Positions 18,210 to 25,528 of a stretch of 64,000 nucleotides of DNA are shown piece by piece. A program made the position numbers and the translations under genes. Position 1 is the first letter of the stretch. Every line of letters starts with the position of its first letter. The notes under the pieces are model-generated. The model searched no databases. It was not told the DNA's origin and worked only from the letters and a program-made list of their open reading frames with translations. The stretch is from Merdimmobilis hominis (GTDB lineage: Bacteria > Bacillota > Clostridia > Oscillospirales > Ruminococcaceae), in assembly GCF_900104615.1 (NCBI RefSeq), contig NZ_LT629939.1, positions 221,616 to 285,615 of the forward strand. The letters run 5' to 3'.

Positions 18210-19094
18210 TTACTTGCTGTTCTTCAGGTCGAGGAAATATTCGTAGGCCAGTTTATCGGTATAGCCTTCGTGGACCACCTTGGCGATGGCTTTGGTCATG
18301 GCCAGCGGGTTCTCCGACTGGAAGATGTTCCGGCCCATGTCCACCCCGTGGGCCCCTTCGCTGATGGCGCGGTAAGCCATGGTCAGGGCCTCGTCCTCGG
18401 GGATCTTCTTGCCTCCGGCGATGACAAGGGGCACCGGGCAGGCGGCAGCCACCTTTTCAAAATCCTCACAGTAATAGGTTTTGACGAAACTGGCGCCGGT
18501 CTCGGCCAGGATGCGGGTGGCCAGGAGGAAGAACCGGGTATCCCGGGCCATCTGCTTGCCCACCGCTACCACCCCCAGGGTGGGGATACCGTACTTGGTT
18601 CCGGCGTCCACTGTGCGGGAGAGGAGCTCCAGGGAGTTGCTCTCCCCCGGGGCGCCGATGAAGGTCTGCACCGCCATGCAGGCGGCGTTCATGCGGATGG
18701 CGTTTTCAATGTCGCAGGAAAAGCCTCCGCCGGCGCTCATCTCCTCTTTGACTACCGAGGAGTCGTAGGTGACCCGCAGGCAGAGGGCCTTGTCGGTAGT
18801 GGGAGGGATACAGCTGCGCAGCGCGCCGCGGGTGGCCATCAGCACATCCACATCGTCCATCAACGGGGGGATGGTGACGTCCAGCCGCTCCAGCCCGGCG
18901 GTGGAACCCATGATGTAGCCGTGGTCAAAGGCCAGCATCACCGTGTTGCCCGACTTGGGGTTGAAGATGCGGGAAAGCCGGTTTTTCATCCCCCAATCAC
19001 AGTGGTTGAGGCCCTTGAGGTAAAAGCCCTCCTGGGCGGGTTTTACATCCAGGTGATAATCTTTGGCAACTTTGTTGCCCTGGTTGTCAGCCAT
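18210..19094 (-). CDS. LsrF-like class I aldolase/thiolase
   Basis: A 294-residue TIM-barrel enzyme. Remembered E. coli LsrF shares long stretches: DWGM, RLSRIFNPKSG, TVMLAFDHGY, VLMATRGALRS, VIAGGKK and GVDMGRNIFQSENP. The Schiff-base lysine would be that of FVKTYY. LsrF transfers an acetyl group from phosphorylated AI-2 breakdown product to CoA; the wider DhnA family contains fructose-bisphosphate aldolases. Here the partners are DHA-kinase subunits and a SorC-type regulator (LsrR is of the same family), without LsrK, LsrG or an Lsr transporter. A ketose-phosphate or AI-2-like substrate is inferred. Confidence 0.82.
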   Translation of the reverse strand: MADNQGNKVAKDYHLDVKPAQEGFYLKGLNHCDWGMKNRLSRIFNPKSGNTVMLAFDHGYIMGSTAGLERLDVTIPPLMDDVDVLMATRGALRSCIPPTTDKALCLRVTYDSSVVKEEMSAGGGFSCDIENAIRMNAACMAVQTFIGAPGESNSLELLSRTVDAGTKYGIPTLGVVAVGKQMARDTRFFLLATRILAETGASFVKTYYCEDFEKVAAACPVPLVIAGGKKIPEDEALTMAYRAISEGAHGVDMGRNIFQSENPLAMTKAIAKVVHEGYTDKLAYEYFLDLKNSK

Positions 19095-19120
19095 GTTGGT
19101 TCTCCTTTTATCAAACGGGA

Positions 19121-20119
19121 TTACTTTTTCAGATAAGGGGTGTTGCAGGGGGCGTTCCAGTAATGGAGGAGTTCATCGTCCATCCGGGCCATGAACATCT
19201 GGAAACCGGCCTGCTCCTGGACGGTCAGCAGCTCGCCCACGTAGTTGGCGACAATCTCGATGTTCTTTTCCTTCAGATAGGATTCGCATTTGCGGTAGAG
19301 GATGAACAGCTCCATCAAAGTGGTGGCCCCAGTGCCGTTGAGGATCAGCATGACCTTCTCCCCCTCTTGGATGGAGAGGTCTTTGAGCAGGGCATCCACC
19401 ATGATGACCGCTGTCTCATCGGCGGATTTCATTGCCTGGCGGCCGCCGCCTCCCTCGCCGTGCTGGCCCATGCCGATCTCCATCTCATCCTCGCCCAAGT
19501 CGGCCAGCATGCTGCCGGTGGAGGGATGGGTCGCCCCGCGGACAGCCACAGCCAGGGTGGCCATATTGTCGGCAAAGCGCTGGGTCACAGCCGCCACCTC
19601 TTCCAGGCTCTTGCCCTCGGCGGCAGCGGCCCCGGCGATTTTATAGGTGGGGATGCAGCCCACCAGACCGCGGCGGTCATCGCTGTTCTCCCGAGGGGCG
19701 TTGGCCACATCCTCCTGGGTGACCACCTTGATCACGTTGAGGCCCTCTTTTTTGCACTGTTTCATGGTCAGGTTGCCGGTGAGCATATCCCCGGCGTGGT
19801 TGAGGACGATGTACAAAACGCCTTTGCCCTTGTCCGCCATCTTAATGGCGTCCACGCAGGCCTTGGGGCCGGGCGCAGCAAAGACGTCGCCTACCACCGA
19901 GATATCCACCATGCCCTCGCCGACAAAGCCGCTGATGGCGGGTTCATGGCCGGATCCCCCTTGGGTGACGATGGTGACCCGGTCGGCGCTCTCCAACTTG
20001 TTGTTGATCACAGTATTCTGGGGCGCAAGGGTGACCAGATCCCGGTTGGCAGCGGCAAAACCCTCCAGCAGTTCCTTGGTCAAATCAGCTGGGTCGTTGA
20101 TAAACTTTTTCATTTTCAT
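19121..20119 (-). CDS. dhaK: Dihydroxyacetone kinase subunit DhaK
   Basis: A 332-residue substrate-binding subunit. The pocket-forming GGSGHEPAISGFVG, GDVFAAPG and the covalent-substrate histidine in GMGQHGEGG (hemiaminal with the ketone) are all present. DhaK holds the ketose while DhaL supplies phosphate. ATG 20119 follows GTGGAGG with a 9-base gap. It lies 70 bases after dhaL. No DhaM phosphotransferase was found in the window, so the phosphate source for the pair is unclear; ATP or a distant DhaM are both possible. Confidence 0.9.
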   Translation of the reverse strand: MKMKKFINDPADLTKELLEGFAAANRDLVTLAPQNTVINNKLESADRVTIVTQGGSGHEPAISGFVGEGMVDISVVGDVFAAPGPKACVDAIKMADKGKGVLYIVLNHAGDMLTGNLTMKQCKKEGLNVIKVVTQEDVANAPRENSDDRRGLVGCIPTYKIAGAAAAEGKSLEEVAAVTQRFADNMATLAVAVRGATHPSTGSMLADLGEDEMEIGMGQHGEGGGGRQAMKSADETAVIMVDALLKDLSIQEGEKVMLILNGTGATTLMELFILYRKCESYLKEKNIEIVANYVGELLTVQEQAGFQMFMARMDDELLHYWNAPCNTPYLKK

Positions 20120-20189
20120 GGCATTGTTCCTCCACTTCTGTTGTCCTATTTCGATGAAAAGCGGATTCCTCCGCAGGATTGCCGTAGAT

Positions 20190-20810
20190 TTACCGAATGG
20201 CGGACGCCATCCCGGCAAAAAACAGGGCGGTGCTCACCGCGCCCGCATCGGGGGTGCCGATGGTCTGCTCCTTGTAGCTGCGGGCCCTCCCAAATTTAGA
20301 GACAAACCCCTCGCTGGCCTTGGCCCCGTCGGCCGCTGCTAAGGCAGCGGCATCCAGGACTGCCTTCACCTCGTCAGGGGCGGCCAAAGCGGCCTCCACT
20401 GCTGGGATGAGGGCATCCATCATGGTTTTGTCCCCTACCTTGGCGGTGGTGATATCCTCCATACTAGAGAGGCTGCCCGCCAGCATCTTTTTGAGAAGGG
20501 CGCCGTCAATCTGCGCCTCCTCCCCCAAGGGCTCGGCCAAGCCGCCGATCAGGGTGCCGTACAAGGGGCCGGCGCTGCCGCCATTGACCCCCATGATGCC
20601 CATGCCTAGATCTTCAATGAAATCGTGGATGCTGGCATCCCCCCAGCCGGCGGCCTCCTGCTCCAGCAGGGCGGCGATTTTGCCGATGGTCACACCGTGG
20701 TCGCCGTCCCCGAACCGGGAGTCGATCTCACTGAGGTGTGCGGCGTTCTCCTGCCAAACCCTGGCCGCGCCTAGAAACATAGCTTTCAAACTTTGTTTAT
20801 CCAAAACCAT
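20190..20810 (-). CDS. dhaL: Dihydroxyacetone kinase subunit DhaL
   Basis: A 206-residue eight-helix nucleotide-binding subunit. The Mg-ADP binding aspartates appear in DSRFGDGDHGVT (about residues 28-39), then GGSAGPLYG and the C-terminal GRARSYKEQTIGTPDAGA complete the site. It would phosphorylate the ketose held by DhaK. ATG 20810 is preceded by TTGGAGG with 7 bases. It is the first gene of the operon, behind a TTGACA-17-TATCAT promoter. Confidence 0.9.
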   Translation of the reverse strand: MVLDKQSLKAMFLGAARVWQENAAHLSEIDSRFGDGDHGVTIGKIAALLEQEAAGWGDASIHDFIEDLGMGIMGVNGGSAGPLYGTLIGGLAEPLGEEAQIDGALLKKMLAGSLSSMEDITTAKVGDKTMMDALIPAVEAALAAPDEVKAVLDAAALAAADGAKASEGFVSKFGRARSYKEQTIGTPDAGAVSTALFFAGMASAIR

Positions 20811-20832
20811 TGGAACACCTCCAAACATCTGT

Positions 20833-20879
20833 TGTAACCTCTGTAACTTGATGATATCGTTTTCAAGCACTGATGTCAA
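20833..20879 (-). promoter_or_regulatory. dhaL operon promoter with TGTAAC repeats
   Basis: On the minus strand TTGACA (20879-20874), 17-base spacer and TATCAT (20856-20851) form a near-consensus promoter. Just downstream the plus strand reads TTGTAACCTCTGTAACTTG (20833-20851), a direct repeat of TGTAAC spaced 9 bases. A related palindrome, TGTTACATATGTAACA, lies at 20979-20994 next to the regulator's stop. These are candidate sites for the SorC-type regulator. Confidence 0.6.
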
Positions 20880-20940
20880 TCAAAAGCTGGATTTTCTATA
20901 AAAATTTGCAACTGTATCGTTTGTTTTTAGAGAGAAAGAC

Positions 20941-20982
20941 AACAAAAAACACCGAGTTCCCCTTTGTGGGGAACTCGGTGTT
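20941..20982 (-). terminator. Terminator of the SorC-type regulator gene
   Basis: A stem of about 15 bp (AACACCGAGTTCCCC with GGGGAACTCGGTGTT, 5-base loop) is followed on the minus strand by TTTTTTGTTG. Confidence 0.9.
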
Positions 20983-20997
20983 ACATATGTAACAAAT

Positions 20998-21945
20998 TTA
21001 AATGGAACCTCCGCATCGCTCCAGCGCCTCCTGTACCAGCCATTCCCGGGCGATGAGATGAGTGATAAGCCCGGTGCGCAGCGCCCCCAACAGGGTGCGG
21101 GGGGTGACGTTGGCCGAGCAGATGCCAATGACGTTGGGACACCGGGCCAACACGCCGGTGGGAATCTGGATGGCATAATCGGTGTCCGACCGGAGGATTT
21201 TTCCCTCGTCGTCGTAGAAATAGGCCAGCAGCCGGCCGGCGGGACGGCGGGTGCTCAGCATCTCACCATAGCGGGCGGCGGCGGCAAAGTCCGGCACCGA
21301 TGGGTAGTTGCCGATGTTGACCAAGGCCACATCCAGCTGCTCCCATTGATGGTATACCGCCTTGTAGTGCTCCATCTGATGGATCAATTCCATGTCCTGC
21401 TGGGACTCGGCAAAGGCGGGGGTGTGCAGGTAATAAGGCTCTGCAAAGGTCTGCTGGGCAAAGATACGCACATTCTCATTGGGGTGGTAATTCCGGTTGG
21501 AAATGCCGCTGTTTCCCACCAAGGGACAGACCGTTTTCAAAGTGGACTGCCGGGGGGATTTTTCCTCCAGCGCGGTGATGAACTCCCCTATCACCGTCCC
21601 CCAGCCAATGCCGAAGTTGGCCCCCTCCAGCTCACAAAGGTAGTGGATGGCGGCTTCGGCCAGCTCCCGGTTCACCATGTTGTCATTGGCCGAATCCCCT
21701 ACCAATGCCCCGCCCTGAATTCCAAAGGCGGCTTTGGCCCGGCTGAGGACTTGGCTGTCTCGCTCCCGCGGGGGGCGGATGCGGATTTCTACAATTCCCA
21801 GCTCCTTGGCCTCCCGGAGCATCCGGCTCACCAAGGGTCGGGAGACCCCGTAGATCTTGGCAATTTCGCTTTGCGTTTTTTCCTCTTGGTAATACAGCTG
21901 GGCGATGCGGACCAGTTTTTCCAATTTTTTTGCGCTGTTACTCAT
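20998..21945 (-). CDS. SorC/LsrR-type transcriptional regulator
   Basis: A 315-residue regulator of SorC-family length. The N-terminal helix-turn-helix is KTQSEIAKIYGVSRPLVSRM (about residues 20-39). The remainder is a sugar-phosphate-binding domain, with GIGWGTVIGEF and a C-terminal GICSANVTPRTLLGAL segment. LsrR, DeoR-like SorC and related proteins repress sugar operons until a phosphorylated substrate binds. It lies immediately upstream of dhaL-dhaK-lsrF in the same direction but behind its own terminator, so it most likely controls that operon. ATG 21945 follows AAGGAAG. Confidence 0.88.
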   Translation of the reverse strand: MSNSAKKLEKLVRIAQLYYQEEKTQSEIAKIYGVSRPLVSRMLREAKELGIVEIRIRPPRERDSQVLSRAKAAFGIQGGALVGDSANDNMVNRELAEAAIHYLCELEGANFGIGWGTVIGEFITALEEKSPRQSTLKTVCPLVGNSGISNRNYHPNENVRIFAQQTFAEPYYLHTPAFAESQQDMELIHQMEHYKAVYHQWEQLDVALVNIGNYPSVPDFAAAARYGEMLSTRRPAGRLLAYFYDDEGKILRSDTDYAIQIPTGVLARCPNVIGICSANVTPRTLLGALRTGLITHLIAREWLVQEALERCGGSI

Positions 21946-22029
21946 TGTTCTTCCTTATTGGGTCGTAGTGTTGTCGTTTTTTCTAGAAATCTATAATTTC
22001 ACTGTATCACAAAGGCCCTTGGCATGCAA

Positions 22030-22071
22030 CCCAAAAGCCCCAGGCCCTGCCAAAGGGCCCGGGGCTTTTTT
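22030..22071 (-). terminator. Terminator after the YfjL-like gene
   Basis: AAAAGCCCCAGGCCCT (22033-22048) pairs with AGGGCCCGGGGCTTTTTT; on the minus strand the stem is followed by CTTTTGGG. It lies a few bases past the gene ending at 22078. Confidence 0.7.
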
Positions 22072-22077
22072 CATGTC

Positions 22078-22881
22078 TCATTCCCGATTCTCAGGGGACT
22101 CTTCCTTCCAGGCATCGGCCTCCTTCTCCCACTGGATCCGGTGCTCTTCCAGCACCTGGGGAAGGTTCTCCGCAGCAAGGCGGGCAGCTGGGAAGTCATA
22201 AATGTTGACTTCCTCCCGCTGGTGGTCATAGACCGGATTGCCATTTTTATCATATTCCACCACATCCGACAGGCGGATGGAGTACCGAGCCACCGCCAGC
22301 TTCTCCCTTTGAAAGATGCCGTCCAGTTCCAAAAGCAGGCGGGCGGCCTGGTCATAGGAGATATCCTCGGTGTCCACCCAAAGGGTGACCTCCACCGGCA
22401 ACGGCAGATGGTACCGGTCAAAAGGCATATCCAAGGTAAGGTCATTGGACATATCCTCCCCTGCTTCCAAGGTGCCGATGACCAGGTTGACCTTATGGGG
22501 GAACTGTTCCTGGACGATCTTCTCCACTAGGCCGTCCAGCTCCCCATCCAGGCGGCGGTAGGTGGAAAACCGGTTCCCCACCTCCGATTCATAGCGGTCC
22601 CAGATTTTCCCCCCACCGTAGTCGATGGAAAAAGCGGTGTCCTCGCTGATGGGCGAGGTGACAAAGCAGCTGTATCCCCCCGTTTTAAAATTGTAATGGG
22701 CGTTTTCCACGGAAAAATTCGCGCCAGGGTAGGTCTCCTTTACATAAGCTGTGATGTTTCGGGTGGCGATCAACGCGGAAATGGGGTTCCCCGCCGTGCC
22801 ATTCCACAGGAAAAGCAGCAGGACGACAAGCAGAAGCCCCAGCCCCCCGGCGAGGATTCTCCTGAGCTTTTGCGGCTTCAT
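22078..22881 (-). CDS. Membrane-anchored conserved hypothetical protein
   Basis: 267 residues: one N-terminal membrane helix (about residues 9-26, LAGGLGLLLVVLLLFLW) with a positively charged start, then an extracytoplasmic domain of about 230 residues. The order and topology recall small lipoprotein-like or YfjL-type proteins, but I do not recognise a named domain with confidence. It follows the anti-sigma gene with no gap (stop codon and start codon adjacent), so it belongs to the ECF sigma operon and may be a sensor or effector of that envelope response. Confidence 0.6.
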   Translation of the reverse strand: MKPQKLRRILAGGLGLLLVVLLLFLWNGTAGNPISALIATRNITAYVKETYPGANFSVENAHYNFKTGGYSCFVTSPISEDTAFSIDYGGGKIWDRYESEVGNRFSTYRRLDGELDGLVEKIVQEQFPHKVNLVIGTLEAGEDMSNDLTLDMPFDRYHLPLPVEVTLWVDTEDISYDQAARLLLELDGIFQREKLAVARYSIRLSDVVEYDKNGNPVYDHQREEVNIYDFPAARLAAENLPQVLEEHRIQWEKEADAWKEESPENRE

Positions 22882-23412
22882 TTATGATTCCCCCCTTTGA
22901 AAGGCAAAGGTGAAAAGGGCGGCGATCAGCGCGCCCAAGGCGGTCAGCGCCATATAGATAACGGCGAAAAACAGGGGCGGCACCAGGAGGTTTGCCCCCC
23001 ATCCAGCACCCTGTCCCAGGGCGCTCCCCACCTGCCACAGATAGGTCAAGAGGCCCACCCCCGCCGGCACCAGGCGCCATCTTTTTTTCAGAAGGAGATA
23101 CCCCATCGCCCCCGCGGCAGGCATCAGCAGAAAGTTGTGGAACATGGCCGATGACTCGGTGATCACCACCCCCAGAATGACCCCAGCCGCCAGGAGCATC
23201 ATCCCCATGTGGGCCAGCTTTCGGCGGATGGAAGCCAAAACCTTGCTGTCGTCCACCTCCTGGCGGAATTCCTCCCCCAGGGCTTCCCGGCAGCTGGGGC
23301 AGACGGCGGTGTGATCCAACACCAGCTGTATGCTCTCCTCGCTGGCCACTCCATCCCGCACCAAGGGGATCAAGTCGAGGCACACCCCGCAGGGAACGTC
23401 TTGTTTTTTCAT
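22882..23412 (-). CDS. Putative anti-sigma factor with zinc-finger N-terminus and membrane helices
   Basis: A 176-residue protein. The N-terminus carries CGVCLDLIPLVRDG and DHTAVCPSC: an H-x3-C-x2-C zf-HC2 arrangement that in this family binds the cognate ECF sigma factor. Three or four hydrophobic segments follow (about residues 60-75, 80-95, 103-120, 140-165). ATG 23412 has AAAGGAGGGG and overlaps the sigma gene's TGA (ATGA), so the pair is made in fixed ratio. Function as a membrane-tethered inhibitor is inferred from this architecture. Confidence 0.85.
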   Translation of the reverse strand: MKKQDVPCGVCLDLIPLVRDGVASEESIQLVLDHTAVCPSCREALGEEFRQEVDDSKVLASIRRKLAHMGMMLLAAGVILGVVITESSAMFHNFLLMPAAGAMGYLLLKKRWRLVPAGVGLLTYLWQVGSALGQGAGWGANLLVPPLFFAVIYMALTALGALIAALFTFAFQRGES

Positions 23413-23891
23413 AGCAGCCCCTCCTTTTCCAAGGTTTGTTTCAGCCATTTTTTGGTGCGGAAATCGATGACCCGCGCCGAGTTTTCGGTGATGCCCAGCT
23501 CCCTGGCGATCTCCTGGTAAGGGGTGCCGTCCACCCGCAGGGCCACCACCCGTCGGGCTCGCTCTTCCTTTTCCCGGAGCAGTTCCCCCACGCGGGCCAC
23601 TGCTTCCCGGGTGAGGAAATGATCGATCATCCCCTCCCCTACATACACCTCCAAAAGGTCGCTGTACTCCACCGTCTTACGGCGGCGGCGCAGCTCCTGG
23701 AGCCACACGTTCCGGGCAATGCCCAGTAGCCAGGTCTTTGAGGTGGAGTCCCCTCGGAACTTTGGGAGGCTTTGAATCGCCTTTAAGAAGGTCTCCGATA
23801 GCAAATCCTCCGCCAAGGAGGGATCCCGGGTCAAACTGAGTAGATAGCCGTAGACATCTTGTTTATAGGTGCGGTACAGTTCCTCCACCAT
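23409..23891 (-). CDS. ECF-family RNA polymerase sigma factor
   Basis: 160 residues, two domains only: sigma2 (YKQDVYGYLLSLTRDPSLAEDLLSETFLKA shape, with KTWLLGIARNVWL) and sigma4 with helix-turn-helix TPYQEIARELGITENSARV. This is the size and order of ECF sigma factors such as SigM/SigW. ATG 23891 follows GAAAGGAGGGGG. The anti-sigma gene overlaps its end. Upstream, TGTAAC and CGAC spaced 16 bases on the minus strand look like a possible autoregulated ECF promoter. Confidence 0.92.
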   Translation of the reverse strand: MVEELYRTYKQDVYGYLLSLTRDPSLAEDLLSETFLKAIQSLPKFRGDSTSKTWLLGIARNVWLQELRRRRKTVEYSDLLEVYVGEGMIDHFLTREAVARVGELLREKEERARRVVALRVDGTPYQEIARELGITENSARVIDFRTKKWLKQTLEKEGLL

Positions 23892-24143
23892 GGCCTCCCC
23901 CTCCTTTCATCCAATGAGTCGCAGAATGGTCCACTTTGTTACAGGTTTGTATCAAAATTCCCTTCTTATCACTATACCAGAAAAAAACCCGTTTGATGAA
24001 ATGTTCATCAAAAGTTTGACAAAATCCTATCCGCCTGCCCGGATGAAATAGGGATTATCACCAACAATTGTGGGAAAAGCCCTGTATTTTTTTCGACACA
24101 TCCTGAAAAATCACTGGATTTTTCCAATAAGTTTTGCAAAATC
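23892..24143. promoter_or_regulatory. Divergent control region between the ECF sigma and BMP transporter operons
   Basis: No gene is seen in this stretch. On the minus strand a TATAGT (-10, 23976-23971) precedes the sigma gene, and a perfect inverted repeat TTTGATGA-5-TCATCAAA (23992-24012) overlaps its -35 region. Closer to the gene, TGTAAC-16-CGAC (about 23944-23919) may be an ECF-type promoter. The rest, to 24143, is AT-rich with no clear structure. Confidence 0.5.
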
Positions 24144-24172
24144 TTTACTTTGCCGACACAAAATGCTACTAT
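24144..24172 (+). promoter_or_regulatory. Promoter of the BMP transporter operon
   Basis: TTTACT (24144-24149), 17-base spacer and TACTAT (24167-24172) preceded by TGC (extended -10). It is about 100 bases upstream of the substrate-binding lipoprotein gene. Confidence 0.55.
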
Positions 24173-24274
24173 AAAAACGCCAGAACATAGCAGGCTGACC
24201 TAGCTGTGTTCAAACTGTTCATCTGCGCGGATTTGCCACGCGCCGGTGAGCATTATCTTTTAGGAGGATCTAAT

Positions 24275-25408
24275 ATGAAGAAACTTTTGGCATTAGTTCT
24301 TTCCCTTAGCCTGGCCTTCTCCCTGACCGCCTGCGGCGGCGGTGGAACCAGCAGTTCTGGGAGCGCTCCCGAATCCGGCTCTTCCACTTCCTCTGAGGCC
24401 GACGGTGAAAAATCCTTCGCCGGTGTAAAAATCCTGCATTTGATCAGCAACACCCGCGGCGACGGCGGCAACCACGACGCCGCAGCTGCTGCCGTTGAAA
24501 AAATGCGCGATGAGTACGGCGCAGAAATCAAGATCGTCGAGATGGGCAACTCCGCTGCCGACGTTCCCAAATACCTGCCCACTACCCTGGACGCCTGCGA
24601 AGAAGGTTGGGATTATATCGTCTGTGGCACCGCCCAGATGGTCGAACCTGTCATGGAGGCCAGCAACGAGTTCCCCGATCAGAAATTCATCGTCTACGAC
24701 GCTGAAATCGTCCGGGAGAGCGAGGACCAGTACCCCAACGTGTACTCCTGCCTGTTCAAACAGAACGAGGCTTCCTTCCTGGCCGGCGCTATGGCCGCCC
24801 AGATGAGCGATACCGGTAAAATCGGCTTCATCGGCGGCATGGAGATCCCCGCTATCAACGACTTCCTGGTTGGCTACATCGACGGCGCCCGCTATATCAA
24901 CCCTGACATCGAAGTCTACTCCGCTTTTGTAGGCAGCTGGAACGACGTTGCCAAGTGCAAAGAGATCGCCAACACCCAGTACCAGCAGGGTGCTTCCCTG
25001 GTGTTCCCCGCCGCTGGCCAGGCTTATCCCGGCGCCTTTGAAGCCGGTTTGGCCGCCCAGAAAATGTACTTGGGTTGCGACGTGGACCGCAGCATCTCCT
25101 ATAAGGAAACCAACCCCGAAATCTGCGAATACATGCCCACTTCTGTGCTGAAATTCGTCGGCAACTCCATTGAGGGAGCTTTCCTGCGCATCATGGAGGG
25201 AGAGAACATCTTCGGCAAACATGAGACCGTCGGCATTGCGGAAAACTGCGTCGGTCTGGCCGAGAATGAATACTATGAGAAACTCGTCCCCGAAGAGGTT
25301 CGCACCAAACTGGATGAGATCAAAGCCGATATCGTCTCCGGCAAAATCGTGGTCAAATCCGCCTATGGTATGAGCCAGGATGAGCTCAATGCATTCAAAA
25401 ATGCCTAA
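24275..25408 (+). CDS. BMP-family ABC transporter substrate-binding lipoprotein
   Basis: 377 residues with a lipoprotein signal peptide; the lipobox is SLTAC, so Cys20 is the lipidated residue. A Gly/Ser-rich linker follows, then a Bmp/Med domain (FAGVKILHLISNTRGDGGNHDAA, FIGGMEIPAIND, VFPAAGQAYPGAF). Relatives such as PnrA and BmpA bind nucleosides. ATG 24275 follows TAGGAGG; the upstream frame to 24206 lacks a site. Stop is followed by a strong hairpin before the ATPase gene, a common way of making more binding protein than membrane parts. Confidence 0.9.
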   Translation: MKKLLALVLSLSLAFSLTACGGGGTSSSGSAPESGSSTSSEADGEKSFAGVKILHLISNTRGDGGNHDAAAAAVEKMRDEYGAEIKIVEMGNSAADVPKYLPTTLDACEEGWDYIVCGTAQMVEPVMEASNEFPDQKFIVYDAEIVRESEDQYPNVYSCLFKQNEASFLAGAMAAQMSDTGKIGFIGGMEIPAINDFLVGYIDGARYINPDIEVYSAFVGSWNDVAKCKEIANTQYQQGASLVFPAAGQAYPGAFEAGLAAQKMYLGCDVDRSISYKETNPEICEYMPTSVLKFVGNSIEGAFLRIMEGENIFGKHETVGIAENCVGLAENEYYEKLVPEEVRTKLDEIKADIVSGKIVVKSAYGMSQDELNAFKNA

Positions 25409-25431
25409 TTCTTTCCCCTGCACCAAGGCAC

Positions 25432-25480
25432 AAACGGTTTTCATGCAGCTAGGCAAAGGCTGCTGAAAACCGTTTTTCGG
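25432..25480 (+). terminator. Intercistronic stem-loop after the binding-protein gene
   Basis: AAACGGTTTTCA (25432-25443) pairs perfectly with TGAAAACCGTTT (25464-25475), extended by GCAGC/GCTGC, and TTTTTCGGTTT follows. It should cause partial termination or stabilise the upstream message. Confidence 0.8.
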
Positions 25481-25528
25481 TTTCTATTCCATCGAATTCA
25501 ACCACCTAGGAAAGGATGGGTCATTTCT

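Noticed and set aside
24293-25456. 387-codon minus-strand frame over the BMP lipoprotein gene
   Set aside because: Antisense shadow of a clear lipoprotein gene with signal peptide.
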